Positions 13,101 to 28,100 are shown, counted from the first letter of the stretch. The stretch: 64,000 bases of DNA from Branchiostoma floridae (GCF_000003815.2 NC_049990.1:11809549-11873548), one strand, 5' to 3'. Program-made: numbers and translations. The notes: generated by a model not told the origin, from the sequence alone.

Positions 13101-16100
13101 ATATGTTAATAAAGCTTTGTGTGTCTGCCAATTTCGACTTGCCTTGTGATTACTTCGAGAAAGAGGCTAGGGAAGAATTGTTGTTTGATTGTCTGTAGCC
13201 TTGGGTCACAACCCCAGTGGTACCTAAGCATGTGGACGAAGCTTATAAGACTCGTATGAATTTCATGAAAAACGCACGAATCACTATGCGAAAACGTACG
13301 AATCTTATTTGATACGCACGTACTGTATACGCACGGACCACGTACTTACACCTTTCGCAACCGTCCGAGTGACGTGCGTCAATCAGGACGTGCCCTTCCA
13401 AAAAAGTACTGACAAGAAAAAACGAGTTGTGACCTAGGCTTTAATGCGCCTTACTTTAAGAGTGAAACACTTGTCTTTAATACTTATGAGATGAAGGCTG
13501 GATGTGTCTTACTTGAGAGTGGGAGGCTTGATGCGTCTTACTTGAGATAAGATGGCTGAATGTGTCTTACTTGATATTTTGACATCCACCCCTCCCCTGC
13601 CGAGCCCTGCCCGAGCCGTGTCCACGCTGAAGTTGGTGACATGACCGACAGGAACGATCCCCAGCCCCGCCCCGGACACCGCGACACTGGTGGGGTCCGA
13701 CACGTCGATCTTAAACGGACTCCCTGTGGAAAACATGACAGGCTCACTTAATGTATTAGATTGAATATACTTACGTATAATTGCACGACAGTTGTACACG
13801 GTACAATGTATGGCAACTGTGTATATATGATAAAGCCATAAGTACAACTGTTACAATAAAGGTCAAGTCTATTCCAAGGTCTATGACTACAGGAATATGG
13901 ATATGAATGGTATATTGACACAATGTAAATAAGTTTCAGTTAAATTCGTATTGGCCTAGGTACGAAGTACCAGTGGGCCTATTTTCTTGAAGAAAATCAA
14001 AATGTCTGTTTAGAACGTGTTAACGGCTTAGTACATTTTGCCAATTCCTACCATTGATATATATTTAATGTTTATAATACATGGCTTTATCAAAGCGTGC
14101 TTGCCTACCATTAGTTCATAAATAGGCCCATCACTTTACGACGTACATTCAAGATACAAGTACATGTAGTGCGTTTAAATGTTTTATTTGACCATACCTT
14201 TTAGTGGCGTCTCGTTGAACTTGACAAAGATGAAGTGTTTGACAGCAATTTTGGGCGTGAAGGCGATGGTGTAGTGGGACACGTCGTCTTTCTCAACGCT
14301 ACAGGGCACGTCCGTGTTCTCTGCTTCTACACGGGCCTGTAGTGAGCCGTCCCCGGCCGTACCAGTGTCAACTGTGGAGGGAAATAAAGGCTATGGTATG
14401 GTGGACAAGTCGTCTTTCTCTACACTACGTATATACAGGGCATGTCTGTGTTCTTTGCCTCTACACGGGCCTGTATTGACAACCGTCTCCTGCCGTCTCA
14501 TTAGTATCAACTATGGTGGGAAATATACATTACTACGTCGATAAAAGTGATAGCGTAGCGTAGAGGGACACGTTAACTTTTTTCTACACTTCAGGGTACG
14601 TTTGGTTTCTAGGCCTATGCACAGGCCAAGTGTCGACTATGGTGGGAAATAAACATTGACTCGTTAGTGATGGCGGTGGCGCAGTATGGTGGGGTAGGTT
14701 TCTTTTCTATACGTCGCAGAAGTCGACTTTATTGTTGTTGTTTTTTTTACAACTACAACTACATTGAGTCCCTCACCTTGCATCCTCGCAGGTTGCCCGA
14801 GTTTGGCCTGATATGTCGTATTCCGTACATTGATTCTTTCGACGTCATAGGCGGAAATACCGAAAGGACTTCCGGCCACCTCGTTCCCTTCAAACAGAAC
14901 TTTTATCTGGTATTCACCTAAAAAGAACAAATGGAAGGTTTATATTCCATAGTCGAAACAAACACCCAAGCTAACTAGCATAGCAGGCAGACAAATCTGC
15001 AGTATATCATGGTACCGGTTGACACGATAGTACTAGCAGTACATTCAAGTTTTCTTGCAATCGCTGAAAACGCCAGCTTCATATTCTTAAAACATTAATT
15101 TTAGGTTGAAGGTACCTACCTATGGCATCAGGTACAAACTCTCCGATAAAGTCACCTCCATGTTTGTCTTCCAGCTTACAAGATACAGGGACGTGTCCTG
15201 GTCCTAATAAGGCACAACGGTAACAAAAAAGGTAAACGTTGTGCCATTCTTTCTTTCGTCATCCTTACAAAAGGAATTACATAACGCTTCAACGTTCAAG
15301 CAAAGGCAAAACTTCATCTACAACTACAAGGTTCGCCCTATGGTACAACTCCTTTCGAACGAATCCTATGTTTAGTATAGCAAATACTAGTACAGCGTTT
15401 TGCACTCACGTGACTATGACGTAGGCATTGTCCGCCATTTGGGATGGTTAAACCTTGAAGTGAACTTGTGGATGTACTTTTTAATGTGTAATTGCATTTG
15501 TCTATGTGCTACATACCACAATGCATATTGATAGATCTGACTCCTTCATATCCAATCAATCAGCATATCCACAGTGACGTCACGTGAGAACACCTTATAA
15601 GGCATATTTTACTAGTACGTACCCGTGACGGCACACTGCACCGTGCCCTTCCCCCCGCCCTGCGTGTGCACGAAGAACCGGTAGGGGGTGTTGAGCTGAA
15701 CTCTTTTCCTCCCATCTCCGGTCACGGACACTCGGTCAGGGTTCAAGATGTTGCAGGCAAACGGAGTCCCTTTCAGAGGGAAACAAATACAGTTACCATT
15801 TTCACTTACAAGTGTTCTCATATGAGATATCATCTATGATAAATGAGTGTTTTATGATCATGATATGTAGATTATTAGAATGCATTCTTCAGGCGTTGTT
15901 ATCTGTATACTTAAATTGGCTAGCGTCTAATTTTTCAAAATGATAATTACTAAGGAAGCTACTGTTAACAGTTTTGTATTGCACCGAAAAATACAGCTAA
16001 ATATCCGATATCCATTGATATTGCATTACAAAGTCAAATTTTACCATATCATAACCGTTATATGTATATATATATATATACGTATATATATTATGTATGA

Positions 16101-19100
16101 TATGTTCATCTCTTACCTGGAATGTCCACTCCGTTGTAAGTAACCCTAACGTCGTGTTCGCCGACCGATTCGGGTCTGAATGTCACGGCGTACCGTTCAG
16201 CTGCCATTTTCCGGACAGTGCTCTTCACATGTGATGCTCCCCCATCTGTGGTCACGTGACATTTCAGGTCACCTTCTCCCGCTCCTTCCGTATTTACTAC
16301 ATGACAAACGAGACATCAAAACCGGAAGGTCGGTTCAGTACCGTCAAAATTTGATAGGAGGCCCATTAACAAAATTGCCCTTTGTTTTGCCTACCCTTAT
16401 CCACCGACAGTATCATAAAGATAGATCCACAGCTTCTTGAGTCATCCACAAAGATACACACAGACACACAAACATAATTGAAAGCATCACATTGGTATTA
16501 AAAACGTACACAAAGTAACAGCCATTATAACAACGACGATAATGCATGATTGTTCCAATATCTATATTTGTTTGTGTTCTTTTCAAATTTTATCTTTTAC
16601 GTCGAATATAGAGTTAATCAAGATAAATTTGCATTTTAATGCTTGCCAAATTCCATATCTCTCCAATGAATGATATTGGAATAATTCGTCTCTTAAGATT
16701 TGCAGAGACAAATCTCGAAACCTGAAAAAACAGTAGTTACTAAGCATGCTAAGGCGCTAATTAAACACTACATAATGATTATGCAAAAGAAAAGATTATG
16801 GTGACAATAAGACTAATTGTCATATATTAGCCATAATAAAAGTGATGCGGTAACCGTAATGTCATATCACCAGAAATAATCGTGCAGTAGTCCCAATATA
16901 GAGCGGACCAACATGACCCAAGCATTCACCCCAATAACTCTCTATTCTTCCTGCGCTCCTTTTTGGTTATGTATATTTTAGTCGCTATTCATTATTTATA
17001 CGGTTATACCGATTCATAAAGGGAGGACGCTTGCGGGCATCTCTGAATGAGTGATAATGCACGCAGATTAATCATGTGTAAAATGTGGGGATGTCTTCAC
17101 CGAGCGGAGGAGCGTGTGCTAAATAGTCAACCTGAAGGTGATAATTGGTGCGCACCTGTCGATAGAAAGCTTGGTGGGGGCGCACAATTTGTGCACACCT
17201 GTCAATGGAAAGCTAGGTGGGGGTACACAATGTGTGCACCTATCAATAGAAAGCTAGGTGGGGGTACGCAATGTGTGCACCTGTCAATTGAAAGCTAGGT
17301 GGAGGTGCACAATGTGTGCACCTATCAATAGAAAGCTAGGTGGGGTGCACAATGTGTGCACCTGTCAATAGAAAGCTAGGTGGGGTGCACAATGTGGAAG
17401 TTACAGATCGGCATATCTGATAAAACACATTTCATTGGAAAATCGCAGGTAGTGCTGTCGACATGACTCGGATAGAATTTTAAAACGCCAATGAACGTTG
17501 AATATTCCACCAAACCAGACAGAATCCTTTGTAGCGACATAGAACATTGTTTTGAGGATCGCCCATTTACAAGTTTTTACAGATTAATGTTCAGGATCAA
17601 GTCCGGACCTGCATGAACCTTATCCTCTAAAGCTGAACCGGACCTGTACCTGAATTTTCTGTACCGTCACCCATCCCTAAGATACAGATAGATAAATCTA
17701 TACATACATGCATACACACATACATACATACATACATACATACATACATACATACAAACATACATACGTATATACATCATGATTATGTATTTGGAGATGA
17801 TAAATGATAACTTATACGTACCAGTGAACTCCAACATTTCACCTGGTCTACCAGTCGTCTCCAGATCCTCAATCGAAATCTTACTGGAGTCATACGATTG
17901 GACCACGAAGGGGCTACCGGGAACCTCCACACCTCCAAACAGTACCTGAACATGGTGCCTCCCTACGAACAGACGTTTTTATAGTGTCAACCATCATGAA
18001 CTCAAATTGTCAAAACTTGAAGTAAAAAGCAAAGAATGTACATGGGTCCCCGCTTTGCATCACAAAGGACAATAACTTTTCCCATGGTATTATTGTCTTA
18101 ACATATAGAACTATAACATGATTTACATTTGAGTGACATTTGCATAGAAGTCGATCCTTAGGAGATCTTAGGAGTTAGTAAAATGACATGTTCAACCATT
18201 ATTTTCTAGTTAGCTGTACTTGTGTTGAATTGTTCTGCCAGGACATTCTAGCGACGCTTAAAAAGAGTGATGGATGTCACTCGAAACGTCCGGAAATGAA
18301 TTTCCGTTTTTTATCTAGTGGTAGGGATTGAATTGTATTTGAATATTGTTTACCTGGATGGGTAAGCTTCATTAACTGATCAATAATATCTAATTTGTTG
18401 ATATCGTAGGACAAGAAAAGCATGTACTGTAAGTGTAACCATATTCTTATACTACAGCATAAGTCGTTACGTTAAAAAATATACAATTGGAAAAGTGTTA
18501 CAAGAAACTAAACAGTATGGTACTCTGTTGTTTACAGTTTGCTAATGACCTTCAGAGTTTTACTATCTTAATTAACATTCATAGTGGTGCATTTTGTCTA
18601 TGTTGTCTGTGATTTTCCACATCCAAATAATGAATTATAACCCTATATATGAACCCTTCCAATAACGTATTCCAAAAATAAGGTACAGGTATTTAAAAGC
18701 ATAAAACTGCACAATGGAAGCAGACAATGAAAATGAGCACGCCTGAAGAAATGTATTCTAGATTATGACAAATTTATGGATGCCTTTTTGTTTGTGACCA
18801 GTGTGTGGACAAATTGCAGGAAGCCCTAAATAAAAAATGTAGCTCAAAGGGATTGTCCAAAATGACCCCTGGGATGATTAATTGACAATCAATACTATTA
18901 AAAAAGAATAAGAGAAATTCCATTACACATACCAGCTCTTCTTGACAATGTCATAAATCTAGGTGATTCCCACTAACAATAATATGTAACAAGTTGTGTT
19001 TACTCAAGAACGTTAGTAGTCATTTTTTAAAACCTTTTTTTTTTATTTAGTCTCCCACGATATTTGTTCACTATATGTCTTTATTGAGTAACGTCATTTT

Positions 19101-22100
19101 GAATCAACTCTGTAGTTTAATTCTTTCGGTTAACTTTACATTTTCCATTACCTTAAACTAGATAAAGTCAAATCTTGGAAACTAACTGGATGTATATTTC
19201 AAATGTAGTGCACTGTAAAAACTAGTTCCTGATATCAGTATATTTATCATATCTATCATTTTCATGTGGAATTTATCACCTTCGACTATGTGCTAGCGAC
19301 AAACTTGTTGCAAAATCATCTCTTAACATAGCTGCCTCATATATTATTATAAACGAATGCACAGATACTGTTAAATTTTATCAAGGTTCGAATTTGCATT
19401 GGTGTTAGTTTCTTTTTTGCCTTATCAGCTAGTTATACATGCATTTGATGAGACCAATACTAATTTCAAATTTTAATTGGCTCTACTTAGTACTTACCGA
19501 CATCTGACGGTGTCCAGTGTGCCCTAACTTCATGCCGTTCGTTCTCCACTCGGCACGGTATCACACTTCCGAACGGGTCTGATATAAGATAGTTGAAAAG
19601 TAAACATTTTCTCATAACTTTAAACGGTGCAATTTAAAATATTACATAGTGTAAAGGCGTCAGCTACATCATGAAATATTATGGGAACCAATATCAAAAT
19701 GTCACGTAGTTCACACTTCCATGGACAGCACAAATATGCTTTTGGACCAATCATCCATCATCTAGTTGGGGGACGGGATAGACTTCCGATAACCTTTGAC
19801 CCATTAAGAAGTCACGTGTTCTAGATGTGACTTCTGTCAGCTGAAGAAGGTTGCAGTACTGTAGAATAGCAATAGCTGGAGGCAAACGTTTACATTAAAC
19901 TTTTGTTTTGAATCGAGTAAATGCAATTTAGAATCCATCTTCCAGCTTATGTTTAGATAAGCTTCTGTTATACAAAACTATAAAATGATGAAATTTGCGA
20001 AATTGTTTTTTCTGACCTGTGATGATGAAGGTGGTGTTGCCCTCCCCCGCGTCACGTGTGGTGACCGTGAAGTTGGTCAGGCGGCCTGCCGTGGCCACGC
20101 GGGGCTGGTGCTTGATGGGCGTCACACGGCTCGGGTCGATCACATTGCAGCGGAACGGACATCCTAGGAGGAGAGAGGGGAACTGTTGTCATTATCACCT
20201 ATCTCGCTATATCATACTTGAATTCATTTATCATGACAAATACTAGTATACAATACATAATTTTCAACGTCATCACATTTAAACTTGTATTCACTGTAAC
20301 CATCAGTATCAGTACTCTTATTTATGACCGACATTTATGATCTGCAACGTCATCATTGTCATTATCAGCATAAACTATTATCTATCTTATCATCATTATC
20401 AGTCCCTTACCCATGTCATATCAAATATGTCAACATAGGCATTTTTGTTATCGTCGTTATTACTAGTTTCGCCATCACCACGATGGCCGTGGCAAACATT
20501 GCTGTTGCTGCCACTGCCACTCTTGATCATCGTCATATTATCAACAATGTCAGGATCGTCATTGTAAACACATAGATAAATTTATCGTCATCATCTTATT
20601 TTGGTTTGGCTATGAGAACCATATAGGCAAAGATTCCCAACTATAGCTAGAGGCGAAATCATCATAATCATCATCATCGAAAGTGTCATCCGATCTCCAT
20701 TAAGATCGTTATCTTGAACATCATCAACAGAGACCATTCTTTGGCTGTCACATTTTGGTCACTTAAACATTCACGTCTTAACTATCAGTGAATTGTCACA
20801 ACAAAGGGAACCCTCTTAAGGTACTGACCCAAAAAATTATATAGCTTCATGAAAAATACATGAAAAGTGTCTGGACATTAATATCCTTCTCTGATCAAAA
20901 TGGACAAGGGCGTCGAAACAAAAAAAAGCGCTAAGTAAACTACCATGAACTGACAACAACGTCGTTAGAGGCGTGGACCACCCATACAATCGTTTACTAA
21001 GTGATATTTCAGCAACAGATTGCAAACTGTATCTGTTATTGTCAATGGTATCAATTTTCAAACATACACAAACGAGTATGTAATCAAGTTCTCATGTTGC
21101 ATGAAGTCACGGCGGGGTTCTTGACCTTGGCGTGATGCGTGTTCCATGATTTATCACCTGTTATCACGTAGACACAAAACAGACCGCATAGTTTCTTTGT
21201 AATTTTAGGTGCTCGGACAGTTATAAAGTGGCCAGCAGTCATCACAACGTCTTGGCTGGATATAATAGTAATCATAATGTAATGTTTAAGAGATTTTTCA
21301 TACGTCAAACTGTACTGTATCTGTTGAGTCATACTATCATTACTGCCAAAGAGACGCATAATAAAAGCTACTACCGATATTTTGAAGTCAATGAGAGAAA
21401 ATACTCAGGAATCGGGTAAATTCCATTCAAAATGTACATTTTGTACGATGAAATTAAAGGTTAAGCTTATTTGGAATTTCGCAAAATAGTCGAGGAAATA
21501 TCCCACGTGCGAGTGCATAGATGTGAATTAATATTCAAAAAACAGATTTCCGTGATATGAACTAATGAAGACACTTAACACCCCACGAGCGTAATTACTC
21601 AAGGTTTATTAATGTATATGAAAACCTAAAGAATTCATATTTTAGCTGGGATGGATTGCATTACATAGATTTCAACAGGAATTGATATATGTTTAGCCCA
21701 ACCACCGACATTAACAAATACCACAGACTTACGTCAAGATACGCACCAGCGAATGGCAACAGGCTCCAAACTGTAATAGCCATCTGTATTGTGAGTCGTA
21801 ATTACAAATGACTCTAATTATGCCACTAGGCAAAGAAGAGGTGTTGTTTGGCTATCAATCAAATTTGTAGTCACCTACCTAGATGAACTAAAAGCACCCG
21901 TCTCAGCATGAGTCGTCCGTTCTCTCTGCCTCACCAACATAACGATGAAAAACCAACCCTACGTTGTTCGCGGACGTCACAATGTACTCTAACCCACACG
22001 GAATTCTCTCCCAAGGGGGAGGGGGGCAAAGTGACTTTCCCTGTACCATGCCACGGAATCCAGCCACATCATAATGGTATAAATTCTGAGGTCAGAAGGA

Positions 22101-25100
22101 TTTTGATTGAGGATCTAGAACCTAAAGTAAGGTCATGTGCTCAGTGAATAACCTGCCGTATAGTTATTAATAAACCATAACAGTTTCATTTGATCGGAGC
22201 ATTACTGTAAATCTAATGTAACTAATGCATTCATACATGGTTTATTATTTCTTCACAGCATATAGAATGCCATTGTATTGTTGAACCTTTCGTAGCTATG
22301 TGACAATAAAAAGTTTAAAGCTGAAGTTTAAGAGATCTGATGCCATTAAATCATATGTTAGCAATAATTGCATACCGTATTCAGCAAGCATCCAAACTCT
22401 AGTGCAGATATTATACAGCTGAATTGTGGCACTCTCTGAAGTTTTTTTTTCTGTCTGAGAATAAAACATTCAGGACTTTGTGGGCACTGTGGCTTTTATA
22501 AAGGTTGTTTATTTGCCTTTGGTTATTTTGTACATAACTAGTAAATACAATAACCGAATATGGTAATGATAATAACAACTGTGCAAGGCAAGCTTGAAAT
22601 CTCATATGTTGGTCACCCAACGAACTAATGTTGCAGCAGAAATCAAATAAACCGAATTAAGTATATTGTATTCAGAAACATATTACATAGGGAAAATATC
22701 AGGTCAGATAGTGAAACCAAACATACATAAGTGAACTCATGATAGATATAATGGTTGTAACAAAAGTTAAGTATCACGAAAAAAAAACGTAACACAAAAT
22801 GACAGTAAACCATATTTGTTAAATTTACAAAACAACATGGTTATGATTAAAAATTATGAAAAACTACACATTACTTTATAAAAAAATTGATATGAGATAT
22901 AAAATGCGCATGCAACGTAGTCACACTAGAATTAAAACTAGTGCGTAAAACAACTAAGTTTACAGAAAAATTGTTAAGCAAGGAAACGAAAACAGTTCTA
23001 ATTCTAAACGTTATGAGTAATAACCCCCTCCCAAAGATTGTCATAATATATTATGTAATGGTCCAAAGCTCACCTGGGACAGTGTCATTTTCGAAAGTGA
23101 CTGTGACGTCATGAGGCCCCGCCCTCTCCGGGATGAATGACACGTTGAGCTTGTTGGGTTCAATGGAGGACAGTTTCCATTTGACCGGGCGGCCATGGTT
23201 CAGGATCTTAATCTGTACATCACCTGCTCCGGCCTGGGACACATCAACTGCAACAACAATACATTTAAACTTTTCGTATAATTTCCTAGACTATTCGTAT
23301 AATTTCAACAATACAGTGTAACGTTTGCAGATGATCTGACTTTTGACAAACTCGGGCATCTACAAAAGTGGCAACTTAACAGGTTTATCCTCTTTCTCCA
23401 ACGTATTGTGTGTAAAATCATTGAAGAAAAAAAAACAGATATATTTTTGTTGTTATAGTTAGGTTTTCAAAATCCATTTTATCAGTGTGACAAAGAAGGC
23501 AGACTTAACCCCTTCTTGTACACAAAAACGTAAAGAGATAGAGGTAGTAGATAGATGTTGAGAAAGAAATGGAGAAAAATGGGACAATACTTAACTCCCT
23601 TGGGGTGAAGCTACATATCGTTTTAAATTTATTTTAGCTTTAGTGATACATTTAATTACTACTATGATTCGTACAATACATGACGCACATTATAACATGT
23701 AAATCATGCAAATATGATTCTTTTACCTCTTCAGAAAAGTTTACATGATGAGAAATTTATCATCTTCGTAACTTGGTGACAGACAGGCAATAAAAAAAAT
23801 TACATACTCTGGAAAAGACATTGCTGCCCGACCACCCCATCGTCCACACCGTGAATTACCACAGCTCTGGGATCATACACCTGGATGGTAGCTGGGCAGC
23901 CCTCTATCGACTCTCCGTTGTACTGCACATCAACTTCATGGTCACCTGGAGTTTGAAAGAAAAGTCAACCAAATGTAAAAGCTCCTAGTAGTAGCATTTT
24001 AGAAGCGGACACAATTCTCGTTTATTTTTCTTTATGAATGGGGTCTAAGTCGTATCATTGGTAATGGCAATGGCAAAGGCAATGGCAATGGCAACGGCAA
24101 TGGCAGGGAAAACAAACCTTAAAATTTGCAAATGCACGAAAAATTACAGGAGCTTTTAGATGCTTTATGTACGTAAGAGCACGTATTTCTTATTTCTAGA
24201 TGTTTAGAAGGCTTAAGAACGGCACGTTACCTGCTTCAAATGGTGTGAACTCGCAGACGTAGTTTCCTCCGGACACGTTAGTGATGTTGGGCACGGTGGC
24301 TCCACTGGGACCTTCGTACAAAATTAGACATGACAAACGTTAGGACTATTTTGACCAATCATTCAGTCATCAGTACATGTGCAGGTGAGGCTATCAAACT
24401 GTATCCGTTATTAGCCTACGGGCATGAACTTGCAAATAAACTTTCTCTCATATTTACGTTTTCCCAACGGAGAAAACATATTGTTTTCGCTGACATGTTC
24501 TTTCTCCCCCATAAAGGTTGGGAAAGGCTGGGCTGTACACAAGGCCTTGCCACTAAGCTTCTTCGTTCTTCAGCCAATCAGAAATTGTGTGCAAGTAGCT
24601 TGACACAAGGCCAGAGGGAAAACACTCTGGGTTTTTTTCAAATAGGTAAGAGGACTTTACCTGTTATCGTAACCTTGATGTCACCGCCACTGCAGCCTTT
24701 GATCTTGAAGGTTGACCTTGACCCTGCACGACATCTCTGTAAGCCCTTCCCGTGGGCAGATATGGCACTGGTGTTCCCCACTTCGATTTGAAACGGGGAC
24801 TCTGAAGGACAACAATATCAAATTTAGATTCTTTACTGAACAAGAATATCTGATACCTCCATAATTTTGGATATTCCTAGAAAACAAACGCTATCAGTTC
24901 CATTTCACTCGTACGCTCCAATTTTGGCACATCCCTTTCTTTGGGTTGCTGACTTCTCAAACTCAACCTTTGCATCCTACCAGTCCCCTGTTACAAATCA
25001 GCCTGGAAACAAACTTGGACCCGGGCCATTGGAAACGAACGTGAACACACATTACGCAGGCAAACAAGCTGCAGAAGAAATTCAAATGCTGCAACCTTTG

Positions 25101-28100
25101 TATTCTGCCAGTCACCGGTTACAACTCAGCCTGTGAACAAACTTGGACCCGAGCCATTGGGAACAAACGTGAACACACTTCACGCAAGCAAAAAGACAAA
25201 AATTGAAGGTTTTAAAGGTCTTTAAAGAGCAATAAAATCTTCCAAAATCACCTGCAATCTCATCTCCGTTGTAGTTGACAAAAACTTTGTGCATCCCAAC
25301 GACTTCCGGTGAGAAGCTCACGCGATATTTGCCGAGACCTTCGTTGCGCACGCGACTTGCGATCCGCCCCTTGGGAGAGATCACCACCACGGAGAGGTCA
25401 CCCTCCCCTGCCTCCCGTGTGTTGACTGCAAAACAAACATCATGTCTGGTCACTCTGGTCACGTTTCTTCTGTCATTAATGTTTTACACATACACAGTTT
25501 GTTTCTATATTTGCCTTATACATAGTATACAGTGCACATCATAATAATTTCATATCTATGATACTCTTAACAATCAATATTGCAATTTTTAAGAAGTTCA
25601 TTGAAACAGTTATCTTATTTTCACAATTCGGAAACTGTACTTGGTCAGTTTAATGATATGTCGACAACATTACTACATGTATATGGGCATAGTAAAAAAA
25701 CAATAAGCCGTTTACAACTAATACTATATGTATATGTATCGTATTCATGTTGACTAATATGAGATTTAAGGGAGTACGTAGCATTTAGCCGAAAACCCGT
25801 TGTCTCTTAGAAACTATCATAAGCAACAATCAATTACAGATAACTTGAAATCACGAAAAGTAAGAACACAGAATGAATGAAATACATTTTGTGATGCTTG
25901 TGAGTATGAAAGTCTTTTGTTGACATTTAGGCAAATGATCGCTACCAGTGATTATAGCTCAGCATTAAAGGAAACTATCGTGAAAACGTGCAAAGTTAAC
26001 GAAAATTTCTTTCTGCATACAGAATCCGATTGGTTGAACTACAACGTACAGTCAGTGAAAATCATTACAGAAATATCTACTTGTCTTATATAGTGAGATA
26101 TAGTAGTGTACGTCTTGCGCTGTGGCTAAAAGTAGTACAAAGCCGACATAATAGATATAGCGATACATAAATCAAAACTGAAGTACTAGACAATGAGGAA
26201 TGGTGTATGCAACGTACACCTGAAATTTGTAGACAAGTTGCAGCCTTAAAATGAAATATTCTTAGCGTTTCTGCAAACGAAAAAATTGCAGACGACATTT
26301 CGCTCAAAGGATGACGCGTAGCCAAGGGTAACGGCTCTTACCTTCATAATTTCACCATAAAATCACGCCCAAATATCCGCCGTGATATTTATAGAGCTCT
26401 CTCGGGATTCCAACTTACTTTCAGCCGAGTGAAAACGAAACGGCTACCGACATGTCTCACGTTCGTACGAGGAGCTGAAGCAACGTCCGTTTGCAGCGAG
26501 GAAGACATCGAAATGTTAGGAAAATGCGGAGCACCAGGGTTTTCTGACAACCTTTCATGAAAGGGTTTCCCCGTCAATATGACACGGGAGTGACAAACGA
26601 GACCGCTGACCTTTAAGTGTAAACAATGGTTTTGTTTAGCGGAAAATATCGGTAAACCGAGCAGACAATAGACCGTGATTCATAGTGGGTGGAGCTACCC
26701 TGCTATTCTTGGATACGACGTCTATATTAGGATCATAATTGACAGGTACCGGGTGATCAGATTAAAGATGTGTTTTACGTTCATTGTGTATGTCTTAAAG
26801 TAGGACGGAAGATATTAATAAATGCCTGTATAGCACATGCGCATTGAATTAATACAAGATAGTCCGCACATGTATACACATACGTGTATGTCAATTGCTT
26901 TCGAGTTTAAACTGAGAGGGAATTGTGTAACGTTAATTTCAAAATATAACGGTTATAACGGCATGCTGCAATTCAAAATTGGTACGTGCTATCCCCCCTA
27001 GCGAATCAACTCTGGTTTGCTACTAAGGGTGTGTACAGCTCAACGTATCGTCTTGGTAGGACTGTATGGCAAAGGTCGTTGCTATGGTAACGGCTTGTAG
27101 GATACTCATTTGTTTGTAACTGCATACCTTCCTAGAAACCGCAAGAGGCGAAGAGATAGTAATATACATTTATCGCTCTGTATATCAAATGAACAATATT
27201 TTGGGAAAAATGATTAGATGAAATGGAAGTATATAATATCATATTGTCAGTGACTGGTCGCGCGAGGAAAAGCATAACGCTATGCACAATATGCAATTTT
27301 GTGGCATATTTAAGATTTAATACAGTCTATATGCACGTGTACAGTCTAGTTAGTGCGTTAGGTACATCGTTAGGTACGAATTGTACGGGGGGGGGGGGAA
27401 TTGTACGGGGGGGGGGGGGGGTCTTACCGTTTTTGGTCGTTTTAATGTGAATATCCGTTATTCTCACCAAATAGATGATTTTATCGTATGATATTCCAGT
27501 AGTGCCGCTGAGATGTCAAAAATTTTCTTTCATTCTCTTTTTTTTGCAAGTGTGCTGATGTTTGTCTTAATCTGAACTATGAACCCTACAAATGCCATGT
27601 GTAGCTAAAGCCAGAAGAGCCGCATGAATTAGCAAAGTGATCTAATTTGACCTGACACATTTGGAGTTCAACACTTGGCTGCGGCCCTCACCTCCAAAGG
27701 TACACAACCTTCCCAGAATTCCCGGCTGGGTGTCGAACACCTTCACCTTGCGGGGATCGTACACATTGCAGGTGAACTTCTTTCCCGGAACCGCGTTTCC
27801 GTCGATCCGGATTGATACAAGCCAGCTTCCTGGAAAATAGTTTTCGTACATAAGAGGTATTCCAGTATTGCACATTTGCACTCACGTGACTATGACGTAA
27901 GTATTGTCCGCCATGTTGGATGATTAAACCTCGAAAGTGTCAAGTAAATTTGATTTGTACATTTCATCTGCGTCACGTGATTCAATTGTGACATCAGTGT
28001 ATGTAACTTTATATATGCTATCTTTCTGTCCTAAACAAACCAGCAGGGTAGTTGTCAGGTCACGTAAAAAATCTTATACATTTTCTTGAAATGGATGGTA

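Larger units (their letters stand above)
4730..13570. repeat. Tandem duplication of a 4.3-kb unit inside a filamin intron
   Basis: Unit 1 runs from about 4730 to 9090, and unit 2 from about 9090 to 13430 with a third copy of the unit edge to 13573. Each unit holds a short-repeat leader (GTGTCTTACTTGAG motif), a conserved promoter-like stretch, one four-exon gene and a conserved 3' flank. The copies are clearly similar along their length, introns and flanks included, so the duplication is fairly recent. The right edge of unit 2 abuts the donor of filamin exon 17. Confidence 0.85.

Noticed and set aside
24330-24791. 153-codon plus-strand frame
   Set aside because: It runs across filamin exons 5 and 6 antisense and intron sequence, with no coding character of its own.
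26389-26577. Possible alternative first exon of filamin (open frame then GTGAGA donor)
   Set aside because: Its donor is phase 0, but the next exon (25425) needs phase 1, so it cannot join in frame as coding sequence.
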